Shown here piece after piece: positions 49,820 through 59,306 of a stretch of DNA of 64,000 bases (position 1 is its first letter; each line of letters begins with the position of its first letter). Made by a program: the position numbers and the translations under genes. Below the pieces are notes generated by a model, which searched no databases, had not been told where the DNA came from, and saw only the letters and a list, made by a program, of their open reading frames with translations. Source of the stretch: Streptomyces sp. CC0208 (GTDB lineage: Bacteria > Actinomycetota > Actinomycetes > Streptomycetales > Streptomycetaceae); contig NZ_CP031969.1 of the NCBI RefSeq assembly GCF_003443735.1, forward strand, positions 5,270,001 through 5,334,000, written 5' to 3'.

Positions 49820-51364
49820 TCAGCGAACGTCACCCATCAGCGACTTCACCTTCCGCCGGTACATCCACACCGCGAACCCGGCGAGCGCCGCGAGCGCCGC
49901 CTCCCCGAACACCGCGGGCGTCCCGCTGAGGTCGGCCCCGGCGATCGCCGGGTTGGACAGCAGACCGGTGATCGAGTCGCCTGCGGTGACCGCGAGGAAC
50001 CAGACACCCATCATCTGCGAGGCGTACTTCGCGGGAGCCATCTTCGTCGTCACCGACAGGCCCACCGGGGAGAGGCACAGCTCACCCACGGTCTGGATGA
50101 AGTAGATGCCCACCAGCCACATAGGGCTGACCGCGGTGCCGTTCGCCGCCATCGCGATCGGGATCAGGAAGAAGAAGAACGAGACACCGACCAGGACCAG
50201 GCCCATCGAGAACTTCACGATGGTGCTGGGCTCCTTGCCCTTGCGGTTCAGCCACACCCACAGCCAGGCGAAGACCGGGGCCAGCGCCATGATGAACAGC
50301 GGGTTCAGCGACTGGTACCAGGAGGTCGGGAAGTCGAAGCCGAGCAGGGAGTCCGCCGTCTTCTGGTCGTTCGAGCCGAACGCCTGGACCGTGGACGCGC
50401 CCTGGTCGTAGATCATCCAGAACACGGCGGCCGCGACGAAGAACCAGATGTAGCCGGACATCTTCGACTGCTCGGTGGCCGTGAGTTCCTTGTCCCGCTT
50501 GATGCGCAGCAGCACACCCGCCGGGACGACCAGACCGATGACGGTGAGCGGGATCATCGCCCAGTTCAGCGTGAAGTGACCGGTGAAGCCGACGACGCCG
50601 TAGAAGACGGTCGCGGCGATCAGCCAGAACAGGCCCTTGCGCAGCCAGGCCGCGCGCTCCTCGGCCGCCAGCGGCTTCGGGACGACGTTGCTGACCGGGC
50701 TCAGGTTACGGGTGCCGAGCAGGAACGCGGCCAGACCGATGGCCATGCCGACCGCGGCCATACCGAAGCCGAGGTGCCAGCTGACCTCCTGGCCGACGGT
50801 GCCGATGGCCAGCGGGGCGAAGAAGGCACCGGCGTTGATGCCCATGTAGAAGATCGTGAAGCCGCCGTCGCGGCGCGGGTCGTCCGGGCCGTCGTAGAGG
50901 TGGCCGACCATCGTGGAGATGTTGGCCTTGAGCAGACCGGAACCGGCCGCGACGAGCGCGAGGCCCGCGAAGAACGGCGCCTGGCCGCCGGGCACTGCCA
51001 GCGTGAGGTGGCCGGCCATGATCGTGACGGCGGCGATGGCCACCGTCTTGCGGGGACCCCAGACGCGGTCTCCGAGCCAGCCGCCGGGCATGGCGAGCAG
51101 ATAGACCATCGCCGAGTAGACGGAGACGATCACGGTGGTGGTCGCCAGGTCCATCGCGAGGCCGCCGCCCAGGCTGCCCTTGCCGGCGTCGGGGCCGCCG
51201 GAGAGCAGGTAGACGGTGAGCAGGGCCTTCATCCCGTAGTAGGAGAACCTCTCCCACATCTCGGTCATGAAGAGTGTGGCCAGTCCGCGGGGGTGGCCGA
51301 AGAAGGCTTTGTCGGAACCGGGGGTGCCCGGAGTCACCGAGTCCTTCGTCAGGCTGGACGCCAT
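49820..51364 (-). CDS. POT-family proton-coupled peptide transporter
   Basis: A 514-aa integral membrane protein of the PTR2/POT (DtpT-like) family importing di- and tripeptides with protons. The N-terminal motif TEMWERFSYYGMKALLTVYL contains the ExxERFxYY signature. The second signature is the FTIFYMGINAGAFFAPL segment; fourteen helices are predicted. Start MASSLTKDS with AAGGA six bases upstream. Divergent from the two-component system. Confidence 0.93.
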   Translation of the reverse strand: MASSLTKDSVTPGTPGSDKAFFGHPRGLATLFMTEMWERFSYYGMKALLTVYLLSGGPDAGKGSLGGGLAMDLATTTVIVSVYSAMVYLLAMPGGWLGDRVWGPRKTVAIAAVTIMAGHLTLAVPGGQAPFFAGLALVAAGSGLLKANISTMVGHLYDGPDDPRRDGGFTIFYMGINAGAFFAPLAIGTVGQEVSWHLGFGMAAVGMAIGLAAFLLGTRNLSPVSNVVPKPLAAEERAAWLRKGLFWLIAATVFYGVVGFTGHFTLNWAMIPLTVIGLVVPAGVLLRIKRDKELTATEQSKMSGYIWFFVAAAVFWMIYDQGASTVQAFGSNDQKTADSLLGFDFPTSWYQSLNPLFIMALAPVFAWLWVWLNRKGKEPSTIVKFSMGLVLVGVSFFFFLIPIAMAANGTAVSPMWLVGIYFIQTVGELCLSPVGLSVTTKMAPAKYASQMMGVWFLAVTAGDSITGLLSNPAIAGADLSGTPAVFGEAALAALAGFAVWMYRRKVKSLMGDVR

Positions 51365-51660
51365 GGTCGTTCCTTGCTGGTGGGGATTACCGCACACAAA
51401 AGAGACCTTCAGCGACGGATGCGCGCCAAAGGTCCCCACGATGCGACAGGCATTGATTCACCATACGACAGGATACGGACGGAAATGGAAGGACTTGAGA
51501 GCTGAATCACAGGTGACCGAGGAACCGTACACCCGGTTTCTAAGGTCCTTACCGGATCGGCACCGCACGGTCACAGGTTCACACCACATCCATGAAAGGT
51601 AAGAACCACTGGGTGGTGATCACACCCCAGCATCTGTCAGGAGCGGTCTACCATCAGCTC

Positions 51661-52338
51661 ATGACCCGTGTACTGCTCGCCGAGGACGATGCGTCCATTT
51701 CGGAGCCGCTGGCCCGCGCCCTGCGCCGGGAAGGGTACGAGGTCGAGGTGCGTGAGGACGGCCCCACCGCACTCGACGCCGGAATGCAGGGCGGCATCGA
51801 CCTGGTCGTCCTCGACCTGGGTCTGCCCGGCATGGACGGCCTCGAGGTGGCCCGCCGACTGCGCGCCGAGGGCCACGCCGTACCGATCCTCATCCTGACC
51901 GCGCGTGCCGACGAGGTGGACACCGTCGTCGGGCTCGACGCGGGCGCCGACGACTACGTGACCAAGCCCTTCCGGCTCGCCGAGCTGCTCGCCCGGGTCC
52001 GGGCCCTGCTGCGGCGCGGGGCGGCCGAGCCGGCGCAGCCGCCGGCCACCCACGGGGTGCGGATCGACGTCGAGTCGCACCGGGCCTGGATGGGCGACGA
52101 GGAACTCCAGCTCACGGCGAAGGAGTTCGACCTGCTGCGGGTGCTGGTACGGGACGCCGGACGGGTGGTGACCCGGGACCAGTTGATGCGCGAGGTCTGG
52201 GACACCACGTGGTGGTCGTCGACCAAGACGCTCGACATGCACATCTCGTGGCTCCGCAAGAAGCTCGGGGACGACGCGGCCAACCCGCGGTACATCGCGA
52301 CGGTACGAGGCGTGGGCTTCCGCTTCGAGAAGAGCTGA
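51661..52338 (+). CDS. OmpR-family response regulator
   Basis: A 225-aa DNA-binding response regulator. Receiver domain (1-120) with acidic pair ED, phospho-acceptor Asp52 in VLDLGLPGMDG, Thr in LTARAD and Lys in DYVTKPF. The winged-helix domain (about 130-225) ends YIATVRGVGFRFEKS. The ATG sits about 7 bases after TACCAT with no ribosome site, suggesting a leaderless message. It is followed 45 bp later by its cognate histidine kinase gene. Confidence 0.95.
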   Translation: MTRVLLAEDDASISEPLARALRREGYEVEVREDGPTALDAGMQGGIDLVVLDLGLPGMDGLEVARRLRAEGHAVPILILTARADEVDTVVGLDAGADDYVTKPFRLAELLARVRALLRRGAAEPAQPPATHGVRIDVESHRAWMGDEELQLTAKEFDLLRVLVRDAGRVVTRDQLMREVWDTTWWSSTKTLDMHISWLRKKLGDDAANPRYIATVRGVGFRFEKS

Positions 52339-52382
52339 ACCCCGGGTACCCGTCGGGGTATCCGCCTGGCAGGTAAGAGGAC

Positions 52383-53657
52383 ATGCGCCGTCGACTGATC
52401 CAGTCCACGCTCGCCGTGGTGCTCGTGGTGATCGCCGTCTTCGGCGTCTCCCTCGTCATCGTCGAGACCCGCACCATCAGCAACAGTGCCCAGGAGCGGG
52501 TCGACTCCGAGGCGATCCGGCTGGCCGGGATCGTGGACAGCCGGCTGTTCGCCGCGGAGGACGTGACCGGGGAGATCCTGCGCGACCAGGTCGCGCAGGA
52601 ACGGTACGCCGTGATCCGGATCCCCGGGAAGGACCCGATCGAGGTCGGCTCCAGGCTGTCGGGGCAGGTCATCAGCTCCACGCAGCGGGGCGAGGAGGGC
52701 GAGACGGTCACCGTGCAGGAGCCGCGCTCCTCGGTGACCCGCGAGGTCGGCCGTACGCTCCTGATCATCGGCCTGGTGGCGCTGCTCGCGGTGATCGCCG
52801 CGGTGCTGCTGGCGATCCGCCAGGCCAACAAGCTGGCCTCGCCGCTGACCGACCTCGCCGAGACCGCGGAACGTCTCGGCTCGGGCGACCCGCGGCCCCG
52901 GCACAAGCGGTACGGCGTCCCCGAGCTGGACCGGGTCGCCGACGTCCTGGACTCCTCCGCCGAGCGGATCGCCCGCATGCTGACGGCGGAGCGGCGCCTG
53001 GCCGCCGACGCCTCCCACCAGCTCCGCACACCCCTGACGGCCCTGTCCATGCGCCTGGAGGAGATCACCCTCACCGACGACCCGGACACGGTGAAGGAGG
53101 AGGCGAACGTCGCGCTGACCCAGGTGGAGCGGCTGACGGACGTGGTCGAGCGGCTGCTGACGAACTCCCGTGACCCCCGGGCCGGCAACGCGGTCACCTT
53201 CGACCTCGACGAGGTCATCCAGCAGCAGCTCGCCGAGTGGCGGCCCGCGTACCGCAGTGCCGGCCGGGCGATCGTGAGCTCGGGCAAACGCCATCTCACG
53301 GCCGTCGGTACCCCGGGCGCGGTGGCCCAGGTGCTGGCCGCGCTGATCGAGAACTCCCTTATGCACGGCGGCGGCACGGTGGCGCTGCGCACCCGCGTCA
53401 CCGGCAATCAGGCCGTCATCGAGGTCACCGACGAGGGCCCCGGCGTTCCCGCCGACCTGGGCGCCCGCATCTTCGAGCGCACGATCAGCGGCCGCAACTC
53501 CACGGGCATCGGTCTCGCGGTGGCCCGAGACCTGGCGGAGGCCGACGGCGGCCGCCTGGAGATGCTCCAGGCCCAGCCCCCGGTCTTCGGCCTGTTCCTC
53601 TCCCGCACCCCGCTGAAGTCGGCGCTGCTGGACGAGGACGAGCCGACGGTGCGGTGA
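52383..53657 (+). CDS. Sensor histidine kinase
   Basis: A 424-aa kinase. Two membrane helices (about 7-27 and 122-142) flank a 90-residue extracytoplasmic sensor. HAMP domain (about 143-200), H-box DASHQLRTPLTALSM with phospho-acceptor His212, N-box AALIENSLMHG and G-box DEGPGVPADLG/STGIGLAVARDLA. The signal is unknown. Pairs with the upstream response regulator. Confidence 0.94.
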   Translation: MRRRLIQSTLAVVLVVIAVFGVSLVIVETRTISNSAQERVDSEAIRLAGIVDSRLFAAEDVTGEILRDQVAQERYAVIRIPGKDPIEVGSRLSGQVISSTQRGEEGETVTVQEPRSSVTREVGRTLLIIGLVALLAVIAAVLLAIRQANKLASPLTDLAETAERLGSGDPRPRHKRYGVPELDRVADVLDSSAERIARMLTAERRLAADASHQLRTPLTALSMRLEEITLTDDPDTVKEEANVALTQVERLTDVVERLLTNSRDPRAGNAVTFDLDEVIQQQLAEWRPAYRSAGRAIVSSGKRHLTAVGTPGAVAQVLAALIENSLMHGGGTVALRTRVTGNQAVIEVTDEGPGVPADLGARIFERTISGRNSTGIGLAVARDLAEADGGRLEMLQAQPPVFGLFLSRTPLKSALLDEDEPTVR

Positions 53658-53720
53658 GCTGCGCGGGGGCCTCCGGCGGTTGAGCGGGTTCGGGTGCGGG
53701 TTCGGTGGGGGCGGGCGTTG

Positions 53721-53744
53721 TGCGCAGTTCCCCGCGCCCCTGAG
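53721..53744 (+). repeat. Interspersed 24-bp repeat, copy B
   Basis: TGCGCAGTTCCCCGCGCCCC, then TGAG, in the 177-bp gap between the convergent kinase and GtrA genes. One base different from copy A at 49727 (opposite orientation). Confidence 0.8.
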
Positions 53745-53834
53745 TGCCTGCGGCGGCCTGTTTCGGTCCGGTGGGGGCTGGTGTAGCGCCTGCGGTTCGT
53801 CCTGGGTCGGCGCCGGGGTGGGGGGTGTCCGTAG

Positions 53835-54350
53835 TCAGAGGACTCGCTGACGGGGGCGGCCCTTGCGGGTGGCGGCCTGCTCGGCCTCCTCCAGGAAGGA
53901 CTCCGCGCTCGCCACCGCCTCGCGGGCGGGGAGGGCCTTGAAGACCCAGCTGCGGTAGGACCAGAAGCGGAAGAGGGTCGCGATGCCGATGCCGACGAAC
54001 TTGAAGATGTTGCTCTGCAGCGGGCTGTCCCAGCCGAAGCCGTAGGTCGCCGCGTACAGGATGCCGTTCTCGATGACCAGGCCGACCACGCTGAACAGCA
54101 GGAACAGGGTCAGTTCCTTCGTACGGCCGCTCTTGTCGCGGTCGCGGTACGTGAAGTAACGGAACCCTATGTAGTTGAAGACGATCGACACGACCGTGGC
54201 GACGACACTCGCCCGGACCACCGGAAGGTCGGTGAGATGCCGCACCACGTTGAAGACGACCAGGTTGACGAGGAGCCCCGCTCCGCCCACCGCACCGAAT
54301 TTGGCGACCTCGCGAACGATCCTTCGCAACCCTGAGGAACCATGTCCCAT
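53835..54350 (-). CDS. GtrA-family membrane protein
   Basis: A 171-aa protein with four helices of the GtrA/DPMS flippase-accessory family, thought to move undecaprenyl-linked sugars across the membrane. The signature FGAVGGAGLLVNLVVF is at the N-terminus, with FNYIGFRYFTYRD and IATLFRFWSYRSWVF later. A basic/acidic cytoplasmic tail follows. Divergent from purK. Confidence 0.9.
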   Translation of the reverse strand: MGHGSSGLRRIVREVAKFGAVGGAGLLVNLVVFNVVRHLTDLPVVRASVVATVVSIVFNYIGFRYFTYRDRDKSGRTKELTLFLLFSVVGLVIENGILYAATYGFGWDSPLQSNIFKFVGIGIATLFRFWSYRSWVFKALPAREAVASAESFLEEAEQAATRKGRPRQRVL

Positions 54351-54528
54351 GGTTGTACAGTCCCCCAGTCGGGTCGGTCAGTCGAGTGATTCCGTCAACT
54401 CAGCCATGCTAACCACCCCCCTCGCCTGTTGCCTGTGGATGAACTCACACCCAGGGAAACAACCTGGTAAGAGGACCGGTGAAAGGCGCGGGATTCGGCC
54501 GCCGTGGCTCGACCGATACCCTGGGGTC

Positions 54529-55668
54529 GTGACGTTCCCGGTAGTCGGCATGGTCGGCGGGGGCCAGCTCGCGCGTATGACACACGAGGCAGGCATCCCG
54601 CTCGGCATCAGGTTCAAGCTTCTCAGTGACACCCCTCAGGATTCCGCGGCGCAAGTGGTGAGCGACGTCGTCATCGGCGACTATCGCGACCTCGAGACGC
54701 TGCGCGAGTTCGCGCGCGGGTGCGATGTGATCACCTTCGATCACGAACACGTACCCACCGAGCACCTCAGAGCCCTGGAGGCGGACGGCATCCCCGTGCG
54801 CCCCGGCCCCGACGCGCTCGTGCACGCCCAGGACAAGGGCGTGATGCGCGCGCGGCTCGACGCGATCGGCGTCCCGTGCCCACGGCACCGGATCGTCAGC
54901 GATCCCGAGGACGTGGCGGCCTTCGCGGCGGAGGGTGACGGCTTCCCCGTCGTCCTCAAGACCGTCCGCGGCGGCTACGACGGCAAGGGCGTGTGGGTCG
55001 TGGACTCCGCCGAGGAGGCCGCCGACCCGTTCCGGGCCGGCGTCCCGGTCCTCGCCGAGGAGAAGGTCGACTACGTCCGCGAGCTCGCCGCCAACGTCGT
55101 ACGGTCGCCGCACGGCCAGGCCGTCGCCTACCCGGTCGTCGAGTCCCAGCAGGTCAACGGCGTCTGCGACACCGTGATCGCCCCGGCCCCTGACCTGGAC
55201 CGGACCCTCGCCCTCAAGGCCGAGGAACTGGCCCTCAACATCGCCAAGGAACTGGACGTCGTCGGCCACCTCGCCGTCGAGCTGTTCCAGACCCGCGACG
55301 GCCGCATCCTCGTCAACGAGCTCGCGATGCGCCCGCACAACTCGGGCCACTGGTCGATGGACGGCGCGATCACCTCCCAGTTCGCCAACCACGTCCGGGC
55401 CGTCCTCGACCTCCCGCTCGGTGACCCGCGCCCCCGCGCGAAGTGGACCGTCATGGTCAACGTCCTCGGCGGCGACTTCCCCGACATGTACTCCGCGTAC
55501 CTGCACTGCATGGCCCGCGACCCCAAGCTGAAGATCCACATGTACGGCAAGGACGTGAAGCCCGGACGCAAGGTGGGCCACGTCAACACCTACGGCGACG
55601 ACCTGGACGACGTTCTCGAACGCGCACGTCACGCTGCCGGTTACCTGAGAGGGACCATCACAGAATGA
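54529..55668 (+). CDS. purK: 5-(carboxyamino)imidazole ribonucleotide synthase
   Basis: A 379-aa ATP-grasp enzyme that carboxylates AIR to N5-CAIR in purine synthesis. N-terminal VVGMVGGGQLARMTHEA, ATP-binding VLKTVRGGYDGKGVW and C-terminal LVNELAMRPHNSGHWSMDG. GTG start with no ribosome site but TACCCT about 7 bases upstream and TTCGGC 17 bp further (leaderless promoter candidate). Coupled to purE by an ATGA overlap. Confidence 0.94.
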   Translation: MTFPVVGMVGGGQLARMTHEAGIPLGIRFKLLSDTPQDSAAQVVSDVVIGDYRDLETLREFARGCDVITFDHEHVPTEHLRALEADGIPVRPGPDALVHAQDKGVMRARLDAIGVPCPRHRIVSDPEDVAAFAAEGDGFPVVLKTVRGGYDGKGVWVVDSAEEAADPFRAGVPVLAEEKVDYVRELAANVVRSPHGQAVAYPVVESQQVNGVCDTVIAPAPDLDRTLALKAEELALNIAKELDVVGHLAVELFQTRDGRILVNELAMRPHNSGHWSMDGAITSQFANHVRAVLDLPLGDPRPRAKWTVMVNVLGGDFPDMYSAYLHCMARDPKLKIHMYGKDVKPGRKVGHVNTYGDDLDDVLERARHAAGYLRGTITE

Positions 55669-56186
55669 GCCCCGTTGTAGGCATCGTCATGGGGTCGGAC
55701 TCCGACTGGCCCGTCATGGAGGCCGCCGCGCAGGCCCTCGACGAGTTCGAGATCGAGTACGAGGTCGACGTCGTCTCCGCGCACCGCATGCCGCGCGAGA
55801 TGATCGCGTACGGCGAGCAGGCGGCCGAGCGGGGCCTGAAGGCGATCATCGCGGGAGCCGGAGGAGCCGCCCACCTCCCCGGCATGCTCGCCTCCGTCAC
55901 CCCCCTCCCGGTGATCGGGGTCCCGGTCCCGCTGAAGTACCTCGACGGCATGGACTCGCTGCTGTCGATCGTGCAGATGCCGGCCGGCGTCCCCGTCGCG
56001 ACCGTCTCCGTCGGCGGCGCCCGCAACGCAGGTCTGCTCGCGGCCCGCATCCTCGCCGCGCACGACGAGGAACTCCTCGGCCGGATGCGGGAGTTCCAGC
56101 AGGAGCTCAACGACCAGGCCACCGAGAAGGGCAAGCGCCTGCGGTCCAAGGTCGAGGGCTCCAACGGCTTCGGCTTCGGCAAGTGA
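55665..56186 (+). CDS. purE: N5-CAIR mutase
   Basis: A 173-aa PurE class I mutase. Signature GIVMGSDSDWPVMEAAA at the N-terminus, the SAHRMPREMIAYG segment with the catalytic His, and AGAGGAAHLPGM. Normal length. Overlaps purK by four bases and the dipeptidase gene by GTGA. Confidence 0.96.
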   Translation: MSPVVGIVMGSDSDWPVMEAAAQALDEFEIEYEVDVVSAHRMPREMIAYGEQAAERGLKAIIAGAGGAAHLPGMLASVTPLPVIGVPVPLKYLDGMDSLLSIVQMPAGVPVATVSVGGARNAGLLAARILAAHDEELLGRMREFQQELNDQATEKGKRLRSKVEGSNGFGFGK

Positions 56187-57370
56187 CGGCCACGGGACAG
56201 CTGGAGAGCGCCCGGGAACTCCTGCGCGAGTTCCCGGTCGTCGACGGCCACAACGACCTCCCCTGGGCGCTGCGCGAACAGGTCCGCTACGACCTCGACG
56301 CCCGTGACATCGCCACGGACCAGTCGGCCCACCTGCACACCGACCTGGCGCGCCTGCGGGCCGGCGGGGTCGGGGCGCAGTACTGGTCGGTGTACGTCCG
56401 CTCGGACCTGCCCGACGCGGTACCGGCGACGCTGGAACAGATCGACTGCGTACGGCAGTTGATCGCGCGGTACCCGGCACAGCTGCGGGCCGCGCTCACC
56501 GCCGCGGACATGGAGGCGGCGCGCGCGGAAGGCCGTATCGCCTCGCTCATGGGCGCCGAGGGCGGCCACTCCATCGCCAACTCCCTCGCCACACTTCGCG
56601 CGTTGTACGCGCTCGGTGTGCGCTACATGACCCTCACCCACAACGACAACGTGGACTGGGCGGACTCGGCGACGGACGAACCCGGCGTCGGGGGGCTGTC
56701 GGCGTTCGGCCGTGCGGTGGTCCGGGAGATGAACCGCGAGGGCATGCTCGTGGACCTCTCGCACGTGGCGGCGACGACCATGCGGGACGCGCTGGACGTG
56801 AGCGAGGCGCCGGTGATCTTCTCGCACTCCTCCTCGCGAGCCGTGTGCGACCACCCGCGCAACGTCCCGGACGACGTCCTGGAGCGCCTGCCGTCCAACG
56901 GGGGCATGGCGATGGTGACCTTCGTGCCGAAGTTCGTCCTCCAGGCCGCCGTCGACTGGACGGCCGCCGCCGACGAGAACATGCGCGAGCACGGCTTCCA
57001 CCACCTCGCGACCACTCCCGAGGCGATGAAGGTGCACCGCGCCTTCGAGGAGCGCACCCCGCGCCCCGTGGCCACGGTCTCGACGGTCGCCGACCACCTG
57101 GACCACATGCGCGAGGTGGCCGGCGTGGACCACATCGGCATCGGCGGCGACTACGACGGCACGGCCTTCACCCCGGACGGCCTGAACGACGTCTCCGGCT
57201 ACCCGAACCTCATGGCCGAACTCCTGGACCGCGGCTGGTCCCGCCCCGACCTCGCCAAGCTGACCTGGCAGAACGCGGTACGCGTGCTGGGCGCGGCGGA
57301 GGACGTGGCCCGGGAGCTCCGGTCGACGCGGGGGCCGTCCAACGCGACCCTCTCCGAGCTCGACGGCTGA
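56183..57370 (+). CDS. M19 membrane-type dipeptidase
   Basis: A 395-aa metal-dependent dipeptidase of the renal-dipeptidase family. All expected ligands are present: VVDGHNDLPW (His23, Asp25), LMGAEGGHSI (bridging Glu), IFSHSSSRA (His), CDHPRNVPD (His) and IGIGGDYDG (Asp). The GTG start overlaps the purE stop, so it is co-translated. Its role with purine synthesis is unclear. A degenerate paralogue follows 142 bp later. Confidence 0.93.
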   Translation: MTATGQLESARELLREFPVVDGHNDLPWALREQVRYDLDARDIATDQSAHLHTDLARLRAGGVGAQYWSVYVRSDLPDAVPATLEQIDCVRQLIARYPAQLRAALTAADMEAARAEGRIASLMGAEGGHSIANSLATLRALYALGVRYMTLTHNDNVDWADSATDEPGVGGLSAFGRAVVREMNREGMLVDLSHVAATTMRDALDVSEAPVIFSHSSSRAVCDHPRNVPDDVLERLPSNGGMAMVTFVPKFVLQAAVDWTAAADENMREHGFHHLATTPEAMKVHRAFEERTPRPVATVSTVADHLDHMREVAGVDHIGIGGDYDGTAFTPDGLNDVSGYPNLMAELLDRGWSRPDLAKLTWQNAVRVLGAAEDVARELRSTRGPSNATLSELDG

Positions 57371-57511
57371 CCCGCCCGGGGCACCTTCGGCCTGGTGGTC
57401 GGGGTGGCGCACGGCACCCGAACCGCCGTACCCCCGAACGCCCCGCCCACCAGGAAGGCCCCCGCGCTCCGTGCGACGGTGACCGTACGGCGATCAGGAA
57501 GATCACGACGT

Positions 57512-58636
57512 ATGGAGCCCGTCATGGCAGACCTCCAGGACGAACTGCATCCCCCGGCCGAGGTGGGAGAGCTGCCCCAGCTCCTCGGGGCCGTGCCGGA
57601 GCTGTGCGCGCCGGGCTCCGACCAGGCCGCCGGGCTGCTGGAGCGCGCCCGTGCCCTCCTCGCGGAGCACCCCGTCGCCGACGGTTACAGCGGGCTGCCC
57701 TGGGCTCTGAGGCACCTGCCCTGGTTCGACCTGGAGGTCGGTGAGAGCGCGGTGGACACGGATGTGCCGAGGCTCAGGGAGGGGCACGTGGGCGCTCTGA
57801 TGTGGTCGCTGCACCTGCCCGAGGGGCTCGACGGGGACCGTGCCGTCGGCGCCACCCTGGAACAGCTCGACCTGGTGAAGACCGTCGTACGCAACCACCC
57901 CGAGGGCCTGCGCCTGGCCCGCACCGCGGGACAGGCCACCGACGCCCGCAACTGCGGCCGTGCCGCCGTCCTGCTCGGCCCCGCGGGCGCCGCCGCCCTC
58001 GGCGACTCGCTCGGCATCCTGCGCTCCCTGCACGCCCTCGGCCTGCGCGCCCTCACCCTGACCGGGGTGTCCTGGGCGAGCGCGGCGGGGCTCACCCGGT
58101 TCGGCGAGGAGGTGCTGCGCGAGATGAACCGGCTCGGAGTCCTCGCCGACCTCTCCGGCGCCTCCGACGCGACCGTCCGGCGCACCCTGGCCGTGTCCAA
58201 GGCGCCGGTGCTCTGCAGCCGCTCCGCCGCCCGCGCCCTGCGGCCCCATCCGGCCAACCTCCCCGACGACCTGCTCGCCGAGCTGGGCGCCGCCAAGGGC
58301 CTGTGCATGGTGCCGCTGACCGCCGAGCAGACCGGCCCGACGGTCCGGGACGTCGCCGACCACCTCGACCATGTGCGCGCGGTGGCGGGCGCCGAATGCG
58401 TGGGCCTGTCCGGCACCTACGACGCCGGCACCGCCCACCCGCAGGAGCTGGGCGACGCCTCCTGCTACCCGCACCTCGTCGCCGAGCTGCTGCGCCGGGG
58501 CTGGGACGAGGCCGACATCGCGCTGCTGACCTGGGGCAATGTCCAGCGGTTGCTGCGCGAGTCCGACTTCACCGCACGGGCGGCGCAGCAGCGGCGCGAG
58601 CCGTCCACGGCGAAGATCGCCCAGCTCGACGGATAG
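57512..58636 (+). CDS. Degenerate M19-dipeptidase paralogue (probable pseudoenzyme)
   Basis: A 374-aa protein with clear colinear similarity to the preceding M19 gene (VADGYSGLPWAL, LVKTVVRNHPEGLRLAR, ALRPHPANLPDDLL, VADHLDHVRAVAG). Its metal site is dismantled: DGHND is DGYSG (59-61), GAEGG is GPAGA, FSHSSS is CSRSAA and the GGDYDG Asp is SGTYDA; the HP of the fourth motif is kept. The ORF is intact with a start at ATG 57512 and AGGAAG upstream. Likely a non-catalytic binding or scaffold paralogue (inference). Its 3' end is repeated downstream. Confidence 0.85.
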   Translation: MEPVMADLQDELHPPAEVGELPQLLGAVPELCAPGSDQAAGLLERARALLAEHPVADGYSGLPWALRHLPWFDLEVGESAVDTDVPRLREGHVGALMWSLHLPEGLDGDRAVGATLEQLDLVKTVVRNHPEGLRLARTAGQATDARNCGRAAVLLGPAGAAALGDSLGILRSLHALGLRALTLTGVSWASAAGLTRFGEEVLREMNRLGVLADLSGASDATVRRTLAVSKAPVLCSRSAARALRPHPANLPDDLLAELGAAKGLCMVPLTAEQTGPTVRDVADHLDHVRAVAGAECVGLSGTYDAGTAHPQELGDASCYPHLVAELLRRGWDEADIALLTWGNVQRLLRESDFTARAAQQRREPSTAKIAQLDG

Positions 58637-58858
58637 CCGGGTCGACGGGCGGCGCGGTGCGGGATCGGTCCGGCGGCGACGTGTGACGGCCAGGGCCGGG
58701 CGGAGGGCCATGGCGCGGTGTGGGACCGGTCCTGCGGAGGCGGGCTCGACGGATAGCCGGGTCGACGGGCGGCGCGGTGCGGACCGGTCCGGCGGCGGCG
58801 GGATCGCCTGGCCGGGCGGATGGCTCGCGTGGCCGTACGGGACCGGTCCGGCACGGGC
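58621..58858. repeat. Four-unit ~60-bp tandem repeat overlapping a gene end
   Basis: Units of about 60 bp begin near 58621, 58681, 58741 and 58800; each carries a GCGGTG(C/T)GGGA(T/C)CGGTCC core. Units 1 and 3 share 38 identical bases with exact 120-bp offset. Unit 1 contains the last codons and the stop of the dipeptidase paralogue, so the gene end itself was duplicated. Confidence 0.85.
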
Positions 58859-58894
58859 GTCGGTCGGGGTCGGTGGCCGGCCGACGGGTCGGCG

Positions 58895-59278
58895 CTACAG
58901 CGGGTCGATCCGGCACAGGCAGAAGGGGTGGCCCGCCGGGTCCGCGTAGACCCGGAAGTCCTCCTTGTCCTCGGCGTGCAGCAGCCGCGCGCCCAGCTCC
59001 AGCACCTTGGCCTCGGCCGCGTCGATCTCCTCCCACGTGGTCCCGCCGTCGAAGTCGAGGTGGAACTGCTGGGAGTTGCGGTCCGCCCGCGGCCACTCCG
59101 GCGGAGTGAGCCCCGGGGCGCTCTGGAAGGCCAGCCGGGGACCGGCCGGGACTCGCAGGACCACCCAGTCCGGGTCGTCGTCCTCCGGGGTGCCGCCCAC
59201 GATCCCGGCGTAGAAACGGGCGAGCGCCCGGGGGTCGGGGCAGTCGATCACGACGGAACGGAAACGTGCGACAGTCAC
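58895..59278 (-). CDS. VOC-family (glyoxalase-like) protein 1
   Basis: A 127-aa vicinal-oxygen-chelate protein. GTG start with AGGAGG seven bases upstream. Conserved outline: FRSVVIDCPDPRALARFYA, WVVLRVPAGPRLAFQSAPG, QQFHLDFD and EDFRVYADPAGHPFCLC. It resembles resistance or isomerase members; the ligand is unknown. Same strand and probably co-transcribed with VOC 2, its close duplicate. Confidence 0.87.
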   Translation of the reverse strand: MTVARFRSVVIDCPDPRALARFYAGIVGGTPEDDDPDWVVLRVPAGPRLAFQSAPGLTPPEWPRADRNSQQFHLDFDGGTTWEEIDAAEAKVLELGARLLHAEDKEDFRVYADPAGHPFCLCRIDPL

Positions 59279-59306
59279 GAGAGGTCCTCCTGGTTCGACC
59301 GGCGGT

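Noticed and set aside
58621..58858. CRISPR-like array at the 60-bp repeats
   Set aside because: The units are contiguous and imperfect with no unique spacers and no cas genes nearby.
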